From: Auxenochlorella pyrenoidosa
Lineage: Eukaryota > Chlorophyta > Trebouxiophyceae > Chlorellales > Chlorellaceae
Reading direction: 5' to 3'
Length of the DNA: 36,801 nucleotides
Assembly: GCA_001430745.1 (NCBI GenBank)
Contig: KQ481938.1
Span: forward strand, 2,081,575 to 2,118,375
Part shown: positions 8,731 through 20,800 of the stretch, one piece after another
Layout of the letters: each line of letters opens with the position of its first letter
How positions within the stretch are numbered: position 1 is the stretch's first letter
The notes under the pieces: model-generated
Database searches by the model: none
Told to the model about the DNA's origin: nothing
What the model saw: the letters and a program-made list of their open reading frames with translations, nothing else
Translations under genes and position numbers: made by a program

Positions 8731-11700
8731 GAAGCCACGGAGCAGCTTGATATTAGCCCACACAGCCCGCTTGTGTCCACGGCGCTGGACGAGAATGGCT
8801 GGGTGTGCGGTGAGGCGACTGATCTTCTGGCCGTGCTTGCAGGAGCGCGCAGCGCTCACTCGCAGTGCTGGGACCAGTGCCTGCCGGCTGTGTGCTCCGT
8901 AATTTGAACCCGGTGTGGATTCCTCTTGCAATCATGCAGGAAGCAATAGCAGTGGACAGCTGGGCGTGGGCGGCGCCGCTGATGTGGCTGAGCCGCAGTC
9001 GCTCAAGGTGGCGCGCCGCTGGGCCGCCATCAGTATGGGCAGCAGCCACGCGGCCGGCGTGACAGGGCAGGGAGAGGTGTACACCTGGGGCCTGAATGAC
9101 CGAGCGCAGCTTGGCTCGCCGGCTGGGCCGGGCGAGAGCAAGGACGTTCCCAAGCGCATGGAGCTGCTGGTTGGCTGGAACGTCAAGTGAGTGCGCTGGG
9201 TGGGTGCTGCGTGCCGTAGGGATGCAGCGCAGTTGACAGCCGTGCTGGCCATGGCATGCGTTGGTCACACTCGCTGCTCCATATTCACCGCGGACCCGCT
9301 CTCCTGCGTGCCTGCCCCTGCCTCACTTGCTTGCTGCGCCCCCCCGCTGTTCCCCCTGCCAGGGCCATCTCCTGCGGGGCAGAGCACACAGTGGCCATCA
9401 CTCCCGAGGACGTCATCACCTGGGGGTCCAACGAGTATGGCCAGTGCGGGCACGGGGACAAGAGCGAGACGACGTGGGTGAAGCCGAGGTCGATCAAGAT
9501 GCTACACGAGCAGATGGTCACGCAGGTGGGGCTTCTGCCACCTGCAGTCAGGGTGCAGGTAGTTTTCAGCAGGGGGCTGGGGCCGCAGGCAGGAGGGAAG
9601 CTCAGTATGCGTGGGCCTCTAGGCATCTGTGTGTTCAGACTCAGTTGGCTGGCCTGAACCCAACTCCTCGCGTTGTGACAGGCAAGCCGTCTGCTCCATT
9701 ACCCTGCCCTGCAGGTCATCTGTGGGCAGTACCACACGCTCTGCGTCACCGCCACCTCCCAGGTCTATGCCTGGGGCCGCAACAGCAGCGGGCAGCTGGG
9801 CCTGGGCGACACGACCGACCGGAGGGGCCCCACGCTGGTTGAAGGGCTGTGGGCGCTGCCCGTGCAGCAGCTGGCAGCAGGTGGGCGGGGACGCGGGGGC
9901 TGGGCGAGGGCAAGAAGCAGCAGCGGGGTGGGCGTGCCTGCTGCATCAACGGCATATATGTTGGGCTGTCCTGCCTTCAAGCTGCTTGCTTGGCCCCCCT
10001 CTCACCCCTGCAGGCGCGTCGCACAGCGTGGCGCTGACCAGCAACGGCTTCCTCTTCACCTGGGGCAGCAATGACGCGGGCCAGCTGGGCCTGCCGCACG
10101 CCGCCGAGGTTGCCACACAGATCCAGGCGTCGCGCACGGCCAGCGAGCGCAAGCGCGTCAACCGCCGCGTCAACCAGCGCTTCCTGTCGGCCATGGCCGA
10201 GATGGGCATCCCCTCCGACCAGGCCGAGCTGGCGCTGCACGAGACGGGCAACGTGGGCGTGGAGGTGGCCACCGAGTGGCTCTTCTCGGTGCCACAGGTG
10301 GGCCGCCAGGGGCCAGGGGTGCCTGCCCGCGGTGGCGTGCACGGCAGCAGCTCTGGCCGCCGCAAGCTGTGCAGAAGCTGCGGCCTGCTGTCCGGCCCCC
10401 TTTGCGCGGCAGGATGTGCTGGAGACGCACCTGGCGGGCGAGCCGGGCACGCCACAGGAGGAGGTGGGCGCGGTGCACGACGACGACCGCGTGCTGGTGC
10501 CCAAGCGTGTGGCGCTGCAGGTGGGGCGCAAGCATGGGGCACCCGGGCCCTTGCATGCAGGGAAATGAAGGCATGCCAAGACACAGCAGCAGCTGCTTCA
10601 TCCCTCTGTTGACGCCCTTCCCCTGTGCAACCTTGCTCTGTTGTTCCACTGCCGCAGGGGGTGCGCTTTGTGGCCGCGGGCAGCTTCCACACCGTGGCTC
10701 TGACCGACGAGGAGGTCTACTCCTGGGGCGACAACTCGGCCGGCCAGCTGGGCAACCGCACCTTCCGCTCATCGGCGCTGCCCTCCGAGGTGGTCGACCT
10801 GGCGGGGCGGGGCGTGTGCCAGGTGGCCTGCGGCGCAGCGCATACGCTGTTTGTGTGCCGTGACGGCGAGGTCTATGGCTGCGGCTCCTCGGCGCACGGC
10901 CAGCTGCCGTTGGCAGAGGCCGACCCGGACACCAGCCGACCCGCGCCTGAGGGCGCGGGCCTGCTGCTGGCCACGCCGACGCGGCTGCGCCTGCGCTTCC
11001 TAGACCCAGGCGCCAGCAGCCGGGGCGCCAGCCGAGGCGGCAGCGTGCCCGTGGTCAGCCAGGTGGTGGCTGGCGCGCACTCCTCTGCCTTCCTGACCCG
11101 CGCCGCCGAGGAGCTGCCCGACGAGGCGGCGCCACGGCTCTGGGAGCGGCTCCAGTCGGCGGTGGCGGCGGCGCACGCAGCGCCCAACAACCTGGAGAGC
11201 GACGCGCACGTGCGGCCCATCGCGGCCGCAGTGGAGCGCATCTTCTCCTCTGCCGCCGCCATATCTGCTGCCTTTGGGCTCAAGGACTGCGTGGGCATGG
11301 ATGTGGGCCTGCTGGAGAGCATGCAGCGCACCATCCTGGAGCTGGAGCCGCCGCCGGCGCTCAAGAAGGATGACCCGCAGCCCACGCAGGACAGCCTGTT
11401 CCAGGTGGGGACCCGGTGTGTGTGTGGGTGGGTGGGGGGGTGGGGGGGCTGCAGGCCAGGGCGGATTTTCACCCTTCGGTGTCGTTTTGGACACAGACAG
11501 GGGAAGAGAGAGGAGTGCAGGGCCTGCTGTAGTGCTCAGCACCGAGGCAGCCAAGCCTGCCAGGCACCCTGCCCTGCCCTCCTGCAGGCCTTCCGCAAGG
11601 CCATGGACGTGCTGGTGATGGACCTGGAGCGCAACATCAAGCTGCTGGGCACGCCAGAGCGTGCGCAGGTGCGCTGGATAGGGCAGGCATTGGCATTGTC

Positions 11701-14700
11701 GTAATGTCCAGGCCAGGCTGCAGGGGAGAGCATTGTTGAGACTGCAACTACTTTGAGCCACAAGTCTGTTGACCTCGCGCGAGCTCTTCCATGCTGCAGG
11801 TACTGCTTGCGGCAATGCAGAGCCAGCTGCTGGGCGACTCGCGGGTGGCCAACACCCTCATCCCGCGCGTTTGCAACGCCGTGCTGGCTGCGCCCTCATC
11901 CACCCGCCACGTGAGCTGCCCGCCTGCCAGGGCATGCCTTGGCATCAGCGACGTTTTCGCCCCGAAGTGGCCCTCTGCTCCATCCTGCCTGCGCCCAACC
12001 CTCTCGCCTTTGATCACCCTCCCCTGCTTCCCTGGCGCGCGCAGCTGCTGGTCAAGTGGTGGGCCGAGTACCCGGCAGAGCTGCTGGAGAACCGCGTGGT
12101 CAAGCCGCTGCAGAAGTACCTGACTGATGAGCTGTATGCCACCAAGAAGCTCACCATCAGGTGTGGCACGCGGGCGCCTGGGCAGGAGGGCCAGGGGCAC
12201 AGGCGTGCAGTGCACTGCCTGTCCTGGAGGTGGCAGGCACGAATGGGAGCTTCGCTGCCAGGTCACCACTCACCAGCCTCCCTGGGTTCTCGCTGCCGCT
12301 TGCAGTGTGATGAACGTGATCAAGGTGCTGGCCAAGGTGGAGGAGGCCAACCAGCTTGGGCGGCAGCTGCCGCCAGAGGCCTTCTACAACGAGCTCATCA
12401 GGTGGGGCTGAGGGTGGGGCATGCCTGAACAGCATGGGGGCTGCACGCAGGAAAGGCAATGCACTGCAGCAAGCTTGCCTGGTCCCCTCAAAGCCATGCA
12501 CTGCAACAGGCCTTTTGCCCCCCTTGCTGTCTGCCTGATGCAACCCCACCCCATTGGCCCCCATTTTCCCGCCTTCAGCGAGAAGCTGGATGTGCTGGAC
12601 CACTACGTGGCTTGGCGCCAGACACACGACATGCCGCAGCACGCCTCTGGCTCCGACGGCCCCTTCTCCTTCTGCTCCTACCCCTTCCTGCTCAACCCGC
12701 GCGCCAAGTCCAAGCTGCTGCACACCGAGGCGCGCATCCAGATGGACCAGACCGTGGCACAGAGCCGGCTGGAGCAGCAGTCGGGCGGCGGCAGCAGCGC
12801 GCGGGGCGCACGCAGCGAGGAGGAGTGCGTGGTGCCCAACGAAAAGGCACGCCTGCTGGCGCAGACGCGCGGCGCCAGCGAGGCAGCCGCCGCAGCCGCG
12901 CCCACTCCTCTGCCCACCGGCCGTGGCCCGCCAGGCCGGCGGCGGGCAGGACAGAGCGGCCTGCGCTGGCTGTTCAACTCCCTGCGCACCTCGGACAACG
13001 GCCCCAGCCAGCAGCAGCAGCAGGCCGCGGCCGGCGTCATGGGCAGCAGCAGCAGGGTGGCCGACGACGAGCGGCGCATGATGGTGCGGCAGATCAACGG
13101 CACGAGCGATGGCGTCGGGCAGGCCTCCCTGTGGAAGCAGGGCTCGCTCAACCTGCCGGCGCCCGAGGAGTCGGGCTTCCCGGCCACACACCCCGACATG
13201 TGCATCCTCCGCATCCGCCGCAACCATCTGCTGGAGGTGAGCAGCCGGGCCTTGCAGGGCCCAGGTCAAGAGGCGTGCCTCGTGGGCGCCCAGCCGGTGT
13301 GCGATGCCCTCTCCTCACTCCCAACTCCCCTCCTGCGCCCGACAGGATGCGCTGGATGAGATTGCGCGGCAGAAGCCCAAGGACCTGTTCAAGCCGCTGC
13401 GTGTGCACTTCATCGGGGAGGATGGCATCGATGCAGGTGGGCAGGGCGGGGCTCGGGAGGGCGCAGCCCTGATGTCACCCCAGATGGGCCGACCTGCACC
13501 TGCACAGCAGCTAGCTGCCGGAAACTGCTGCTGCTGCACCATGGAGGCATCACTCCCACCCGGCCATCCTCTCCTCCTCCCACCCGCAGGCGGCGTGAAG
13601 AAGGAGTTCTTTCAGCTGCTGGTGACCGAGCTGCTGTGCCCCGACTACGGTATGCTCATCTACCAGCCCGAGTCGCGCACCTACTGGTTCAACCCCACCA
13701 CCCTAGAGGCGGACGCAGAGTTCATGCTGCTGGGCCTGGTGAGCATGCAGCGGCGGTGGCTGCTTGCATGCTGTGATGTGGAAGTCATGGCCGCTGCCGC
13801 TGGACCCCCTCGCATGCAACCCTCACTCACTGCTCCTGCCACCTGCGCCCCCCCCCCCCCCCCCCCCCACCGGTGCTGGGCCTGGCCATCTACAACGGCG
13901 TGCTGCTCGACTTCCCGCTGCCGCTGGCGCTGTATCGCAAGATCCTGGGGCAGGAGGTGAAGCTGCGGGACCTGGAGGACATGCAGCCCACGCTGGGCAG
14001 GTGGGGCGGCGGGGAACTGGGCGGCTGCCGGTGGCTAAGCAGATGTGACCAGCTGAACATCGGTGGGGGTTCGTGGAGGCGGCAGGAATGTCCTGGACTG
14101 AGGGTGCATGGCGCCTGTACAAATTGCAGGGGCTCGAGCATCCCATGCTGTCCTTCCTGCTGTGCCCCCCCCGGCAGGAGCCTACGCCAGCTGCTGCAGT
14201 ACGAGGGGCCTGGCAGCGTGGAGGATGTGTTCTGCCAGACCTTCACCGTGGAGGTGCCCGGCTTTGGGGACACGCGGGTTGTTCCGCTGCGCGAGGGCGG
14301 CGCTGACATCCCCGTCACAGGCGCGTGCAGGCCCGGGCCGGGAGGGGCAGGCCAGCCCAGCTTGGCAGAGCCGCTATCAAAGCCATCGCTGGGCGCACAG
14401 CCCGATATTCATGCCAGCCCCACTCACGCACCCCCTTCTGCCACTGCGTGCCTGCAGAGGAGAACCGGCGCGAGTTTGTGGAGCTGTACGTCGACTTCTG
14501 GCTCAACCGCTCCATCCACTCCCAGTTCGAGGCCTTTGCCAAGGGCTTCCTGATGCTGTGCGGAGGGCCGGCGCTGCAGGTGGGTGGCATCCCGCCAGAC
14601 TGCCACTGGGTATGGGCAGCCCGTGAGCGCAGCAAGCTTCTGTCGCCAAACCCTGTCGGCACTGACAGCTTGCCGCTCCTCCCTGCCCACCCCTTGCCAC

Positions 14701-15471
14701 CTGCTGCAGCTGTTCAGCGCCACCGAGCTGGAGCGCCTGGTGTGCGGCAACCCCTTCCTGGACTTTGACAGCCTGCAGAAGAATGCGCGGTACGAGGGCG
14801 GCTACTCGGCAGGTGAGCGCTGTTCAGACAAGGGAAGTGGGCGCAGCAGGGGCAGTGTTGGGAGGGCAGCTTGCTGTGCAAGGGCTGCCTGCCCCCAGGC
14901 GTCAGTGCCTCCGACAAATGTGTGCCACTGGGCAGGCATGCAAGCCATGCTGCCTGGAATGGTGCAGTGGGGTGCTCACCCACGCCATGCTGTGGCCGGC
15001 ACCCCGCCCTCCCCCCCTGCAGAGCACCGCGTGGTCCAGTGGCTGTGGCAGGTGGTGGGCGAGCTGACGCAGGAGGAGCGCAAGCTCTTCCTCAAGTTCT
15101 TCACCGGCTCGGACCGCGCGCCCATCGGAGGTCTGGGCAACCTGCGCTGCCTCATCCAAGTGAGGGGGGAAGCTGCAGGGGGGTTCGCCAAGGGCAGGGC
15201 GGGCTGATTCGTTGCTCCGTCTTGCAGGTGCTTCTCGTTCTGCTGTGTCGGGTGTCATGGGCTGCCTAACAACAACCAAAGCTATTTTCCAGTGTTGTGA
15301 AATAAGCCTGTCCCACCTGCCATGCAGCGCGACGGCCCAGACAGCAACCGCCTGCCCACCAGCCACACGTGCTTCAACAGCCTGCTGCTGCCATCGTACC
15401 GCTCCAAGGAAAAGCTGGCAGACCGCCTGCGGCTGGCCATCCTCAACTCAGAGGGCTTTGGCCTGGAGTGA
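8731..15471 (+). CDS. HERC-like E3 ubiquitin-protein ligase: RCC1 propeller with inserted UBA domain, then HECT domain
   Basis: Twenty exons: 8731-8809, 8940-9186, 9363-9525, 9715-9880, 10014-10297, 10413-10520, 10658-11404, 11588-11668, 11800-11910, 12045-12160, 12306-12401, 12579-13236, 13346-13436, 13590-13738, 13873-14000, 14178-14320, 14458-14579, 14710-14812, 15023-15159, 15328-15471. They sum to 3873 bases (1290 residues plus an unresolved N-terminus). About seven RCC1 blades are visible ([29 protein letters not shown]). A UBA domain ([19 protein letters not shown], then WLF) sits between blades at 10134-10297. A helical middle region follows, then a low-complexity insert in exon 12. 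The HECT domain starts near [15 protein letters not shown] and ends EGFGLE. The catalytic Cys is codon 15370-15372 in TSHTCFNS, 33 residues from the end as usual. HECT ligases accept ubiquitin on this Cys before passing it to substrate. Intron 14321-14457 is GC-AG, and the 13873 acceptor lacks AG. The 5' end is uncertain. Confidence 0.88.
13848..13868 (+). repeat. Run of 21 C bases at an intron-exon junction
   Basis: An uninterrupted 21-C homopolymer ends four bases before the exon that continues the HECT domain at 13873. It occupies the polypyrimidine-tract position, but the bases before the exon are ACCG rather than the expected CAG. Homopolymers of this length are prone to sequencing error. 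Confidence 0.85.
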
Positions 15472-16034
15472 GCACGGCGCCGGCCTGGTTGGAGCACGGG
15501 TCCAGCTGCAAATGGTTCCTGGGTGGGCGCGGGCGGGTGGCGGTTGAACAGCCGGCGCGCGCGCCTGCCCAGCCGTCTTTTGTTCTTTTCTGTACATCAC
15601 ACCACAGGGCCACCCCAACCCCTTTTCTGACTGGTAGTGCTCGGCAGTACAATATCACTGCAGTGCCCCAACAAGAACTGCCCTTGTTACCCCGTATTTA
15701 CTCTTTTTCCTTTCCATCTCCTTGCCCGGTGGCACCAGCCCAATCGGCTGCGCACCCTGGGGTCTCCATTCATTGTTCCACACTCCTGAGCTCAATTTTC
15801 TGGCGGCAACACCCTGGCTGCTCCGCCCCTCCTGGCCCTATTCTTGGATGCTCTGCTGTGCTCCCATGACCCCACACTGCCACTCTCCTTGTTCAGCTCC
15901 TCTCCGTGTTGAGAACCCGCGACTCTAGCGCAGGGCAGTTGACAGAAACGCGCGCGGGTGCTCTCAACGCCCCGGCAGCAGTTGGCAAGAGAGCAGCGTC
16001 GGGGTAAACGAGGACAGGGCACGCTGCGGGCGGT
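15472..16034. other. Convergent 3' regions of the HERC-like gene (+) and NC2-beta gene (-)
   Basis: No coding exon is apparent. The plus strand is C/T-rich from 15580 to 15900, typical of a 3' UTR in this genome. I find no TGTAA on either strand in this stretch, so both transcript ends remain undefined. Confidence 0.45.
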
Positions 16035-17250
16035 TCACACCAGCTCGCTGTCCACGTCCCCCACCGTGACGTCATCCAGGTTGTCATCCTCTGCACCACC
16101 GCCCCCCGCTGTCCCTGCTGCTGCCTCGCCTGCTGCCCCACTAGCCTGCTGGGCTGGCTGCGCTGCAGGACTAACACCTGCAAGGGGCGTTGACTGCTGC
16201 TGCTGCTGCTCGAGCTGCTGCCCAGGCTGAACTGCAGCAGGCTGCTGGAGTGCCTGCTGCGGCTGCTGCCCTGCCTGCTGCGCTGCCTGCTGCCCTGTCT
16301 GCTGCTCATTGACGGACTGCTGCAGCGCGGCGGCCCCTGCTGGCTCTGCTTCTTCAGCAGGCTCAGCGGGCACTATGCCCGAAAGCACAGAGGGATCCAG
16401 CGCTAGGCTGGGCAGCGGCCCAGACAGCGTAGCAGCGCGCGCCTCCTCAAACAGCTTGTGCTGCAGCTCAATCAGCTGCTGCTGCGTCATGCCGCCCGCC
16501 GCGGCCAGGCCGCTCTTCCTGTGGACCAGCTTCTGGTGCTGGTGCTCCTTGTTGTCCACCTTCCACTCATCCCAAACTGCGTGGTGGTGGGGGGGAGGGC
16601 GAAGCAGCTCGCTCCCCAGTGATGATGGCCAGCAGTGGGCAGGGTGACAGGGGGCGGGGGCAGAGTGTAGCATGCACCCTTGCCGGCAGGCTACCTATCC
16701 TCCACAAGTCTCGCTGCGCAATCCTTGGCACGTAATGGCAAGAATCCTGATTTGAGAGCAGTTGGAGCGCACGTAGAGAGATTGGGCTGCACCTGAGCAC
16801 CAAGGCTGACGCTTGCCTACAGAAGGCTCAACCCAGGCGGCGCACCTGCTTTGACAGCCTCCACATACTGCTCCCCAAACTCCAGCTCCTCTAGCGCACG
16901 CACCACATCCGCTGGGCTGATGGTTGACCGCTTTTCGCGCTCGCTCACAGCGTTGGCCTGGGAGAGCAGGCGCGGGGGGCGAGGGCGGGTGCGAGGTGGG
17001 AGGCGTGGGCGCTGGGTGGCACGCATCACCAGCTATGGTGCAGGCGCGCAGCCAGGGTGAGGCCCTTATGCCTCCACGCACTGGCGCAGCCCCCTGCTGC
17101 CCCCACCTGGGTTGAGACGAGGTGCACAAACTGGTTGCAGCACTGGACCAGCAGGTCGGATGCGTCGCCCGCGATGCGCATCTCCCCCGGCAGCAGGTCC
17201 TTAATCGCCTTCTGCAGGCTGCTCTTGGGCAGTCCAACATCGTCTGCCAT
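16035..17250 (-). CDS. DR1: Negative cofactor 2 beta (Dr1), TBP-binding histone-fold transcription repressor
   Basis: Three exons, 17107-17250, 16846-16957 and 16035-16576, give 798 bases (265 residues) from ATG 17250 to TGA. Residues about 5-90 form the NC2-beta histone fold: LPKSSLQKAIKDLLP, then CCNQFVHLVSTQANAVSERE and ISPADVVRALEELEFG, followed by a conserved WDEWK-type linker and an ELQHKLFEEAR-like helix. In other eukaryotes NC2-beta pairs with NC2-alpha (DRAP1), clamps TBP on TATA DNA and blocks TFIIA/TFIIB entry. The C-terminal half is a long Gln/Ala/Pro region and an acidic end (EDDNLDDVTVGDVDSELV). It makes the protein clearly longer than the human form of roughly 176 residues. A CGCAG acceptor four bases before the ATG implies an intron in the 5' leader. 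NC2-alpha is not in this window. Confidence 0.9.
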
Positions 17251-17823
17251 TTGCCTGCGAACAACAAGTGCCAGCGTTTCAGGTAGAAAAGCAGGGAGGG
17301 ACAGGCAAGGGGCAGCGGCGGCGGCAGTGGGAGGCGGCAGCAGGGCATACCCCGCGCAGGACCATCGGCCCAACGTGTCGCCCAACTGCTGCACAAGTAA
17401 GTGCAGCAGATCGGTGAGCGAGCCGACAGTCCGCAGCGAGACCTACTTGAGAGAAGGGTGCACCGCAGAGGAACGGTGTCGAAGGGCTGATTAGAGAATC
17501 CTGCGCACAAGGGCTGTGATTTTAAACGGTGGAACGCGCAAGCAGCTTAGTGCAGGTTCGAGCTGGTGGGCGAGTAGGCGCTGGAAGGCTTGCCAGGGGC
17601 GCGTTCAGTCTGTTGTGAAAAGTTTACTGGTTGGGGAATGACGGCCTGAGCGCCGGATGGCCGATTTTGTAGCACCAGCGGCGCCTGCTGGCGCCGCTCC
17701 GACAACGTGCATAGCGCACCTGCCCACAGACGTACTGCCTCCGTCATGTTTTGCTTGGCTGGAGAACAGTCTGGTTGAAGTGCTTTTCATTACAGAGACT
17801 CACACATCAGAACTGCGGCGGCC
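17251..17823 (-). other. Spacer between the dynein-tail gene end and NC2-beta start, with a TGTAA poly(A) signal
   Basis: TTACA at 17790-17794 is TGTAA on the minus strand, only about 30 bases past the dynein-tail stop. It gives that gene a very short 3' UTR. The remaining roughly 500 bases hold the NC2-beta promoter and 5' leader, including a probable leader intron ending in CGCAG at 17255-17259. No further exon of the dynein gene is visible here. Confidence 0.55.
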
Positions 17824-20800
17824 TCAGGCTGCCTGCCGGCTGGGGCGGGGCTTGCCGCCGCCACCCTTGCCCTTGGCCTTGCTCGACGCAGACGAGGCGG
17901 TCGAAGCTAACGAGCCAGCACGCTGGAGCATGCTGCTGCGACTCGCCATCGTTGATCCGCGGCGCCTGCTGCCGCGCGACTCCTCTGCGCTAGCAGCAGT
18001 ACCAGCCTCGCTGACTGCCAGGCTGGGCCGGCGTGCTGGCAGGTTGGCCCTGCAGCTCCTTGCAGATGCTGCAGTCGCCACAAGCTGCTCCCAGGCAAGC
18101 GTCGCCTCTGCGACGCAAGCCAGCTCAGCCTGCATGGCCACCTCATCAGGAGGCACAACATAGGCCCAGCGCATACGGCATCGCTCGGTCAGCTGGGCAC
18201 ACCGGGCTGCAGCCCCCCCTGCCGATGCCTCCGCCTCGGCAACTGCCTGCAACACGCGGTCCACGTCTCCCTCATCCTCGGGCTGCTGCCGCACTGCTGC
18301 CAGCAGTGCAGCAGCCTGCAGTGAAGCAGGAGTAGGGTGTGACCAGATCTGTTGGGCTCATCACAGTAGCATGTAGCAGGGGGCGTTGAGGCAATGGTCG
18401 GGCCCGTGTGCCCTGCCCGGCAGCGCGGGCGGTGCTCCGCAGCCCCAAAATTCCCGGCAGGGCAAGCGCACTCCTAAGGCAACCTGCCCTTGCCTGCTGG
18501 CGGAGCAGCTCCAGCTGGGCTGCATCCGCCTCGGCCATCACCCCCGCGATGCCGCGTACCCAGGCCTGCGCCTCGGCCCGCACCGCAGCTGCCAGCGGCG
18601 CGCATCTGCGCAGGGGTGGGTGGGTGGGTGGGTGGGTGAAGGGGGGAAAGGGGGGGTGGGGTGCCGGCTGGCATCAAGCTGTGCAGTCCGGGCCCTGCAG
18701 TAGCACTCCCAGGTGCATTCTGGTGCCTTCTGTCCCCCGGGATCCCGGCCAGAAGCACGACAGGCACATGCCATGGGTTCCAGCAGTAACTGGCTCACCT
18801 GACGCGCACGAAGTGGACGTCCTGGTCCACCCCGGCAGCCCAGGCATCCTCCCCAACCCGCTGGTACTGCGACAGTTTCTCCTCGGCTGCCGCCCAAGTG
18901 GGCTTCCGCGTCCTGCACCAATGCAGCAGGCGGCCTCCAAACTGTCGGTGTACTGGTGGCTGGAGCTGGGAAGAGCACAACCGTGCCGCGCAACACGACA
19001 GAGCGCACCATGCCACGGGCCGTACCTGAACTTTGCCAGCGCTGCCGCTCGGTCCGTCTTCCAGAGCACCCCAAAGGCGCGCCAGCGCTCGGCCAACTTG
19101 CCCAGCCCCGCCAGCGCCAGCTGGACCTGCAAAGGGAGGCGCGGTGGCAGGAGGCACAGGTGACCCGCTGAATCAGCAATTGGTGCAAGGGACTGCCGCA
19201 CAGGCTGCTGTGCGTTAAGTCGACAAACATGCCGCACAGGGCATGCTGCGCGGGGGCGTAGCTGGCATTTGGGGTGTCACCTCGTGTTGCGCCCCCAGCA
19301 TGGTTTGGATGACAGTGGGGCTCTGCGAGACGTCTGAGAAGAAGGAGAACACAAAGGGCTCTGCATCCTCGCCGTACACAAACCTGCAGAGCAGTAGGGG
19401 CCAAGGGAGGATGGACGTTCAGGTGCTGTGCGATACCGCTCTGCACAGCACAAAAAGCCTTGGGACCTCATCGCTTCTGGTGTTCCCTTCGGCCACTGCA
19501 CACATCCTCATGAGCTGCCCAGCGGTCCCTGACTGCCAGCTAACCCCCGCTCAAGGCACACTCACTGCTCCGGAGCTTCCAGGCAGGTGCCGTCCATCCA
19601 CCTCACAAACGGCTTGGCGCTCTCCACCAGGTTGCGCAACAGGCGGCCCAGCTGGCGACCAACCTCGGCTGAGGAGGGGGACACCACCACTTCAGGGGGC
19701 AGCAGCGAGAGTGCAACCTGCACCAGGGACAGGCAATACACGCTACTGATTGCACAGTGGGCTGTTTCTGGCAGGTACGACTCCCTCCCACAGCTGGCAG
19801 TCCAGGGTAGCGACAGCTTGGCCGGCAAGGACTAGGTGCAGCAGGAGCTGTTGGTGCTGCCGCAGGAGGGAGCATGGCTGGCACTCGATGCTGTGCTAAA
19901 CCGAAAGACCGGCCGCGCCACGTCTCTCGCAAGCCATGCACGCAGGGTGACTCGGCGCTCCCGCCAAGAGCAGGTCCCTCACCCTGAACAGGGGCGGCTT
20001 GGCAGCCGCGGCAGCCTCTTCATCCTCCCCCTTGTGAGGCCCGCCGCCGTGCGGGCGGCAGGCGCGCAGGCGGTCGTGGAAGGCCTGCAGGCCTGCCACC
20101 ACAGTTCCGCACACCGCGGAGAACAGGCGCCGCTCCCAGTAGGCATAGTACCTAGCAAGGGTGGGGGGCAAAGCGGGAATTAGGTAGGGTGTGCCAGACA
20201 GGATGTGCCGGCAGAAGGGGCAGTTCAAAAGGCCATGCTGCACAAGTCGATCCCTTGGGCCGTGTCCCGCCGTGCCCACCACACAGTGAATCGACGACCT
20301 CACCCTCCCACGGTCTCAACCTGCCCGTGCTGTTGGGCTCACCCAGCCAGGCGTGGTGACTTGCCGCTGGCAGTGCCTGCCACCAGCTCCTCCACTTTGA
20401 CAAGCAGGGGGGGCACCGAGCGGTACTGTGCCACCAGGCCGTCGACCACCTGCGGGGAGGGCCAGGCACAGCAAGGCAAGGTGCCATTTGGACAGCAGGT
20501 CACGCTGAAGTTGAGATGTGTGCACTGCATTATCAAGCGCCTTGGGTGGGCCCTTGGGCATCAAGAGATGCAGGAGAAAGCTTTCGCCCAGGCCTTACTG
20601 ACGCCTGCATCCGGCTCTGCTGCCGCCCACAGCGCAAGCAGCGTGGAGCCCTCACCTGCTGCCTGTGCTGCTCAAAGTCCTCGTTAAACTCCTGCAGGTC
20701 GGGCACGTCCGGCTCAGCGGGTGGTCCAGACAAGTGCCCCGCCGCCGCTGCTGGCCCCGCCGCTGCTGCTGGCCCCGCCGCTGGCGCTACCGCAGTCCCC

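Noticed and set aside
17251..17823. Hidden exons of the dynein motor downstream of 17824
   Set aside because: No linker or P-loop sequence is visible, and a poly(A) signal follows the stop immediately; the space is far too small for the motor.
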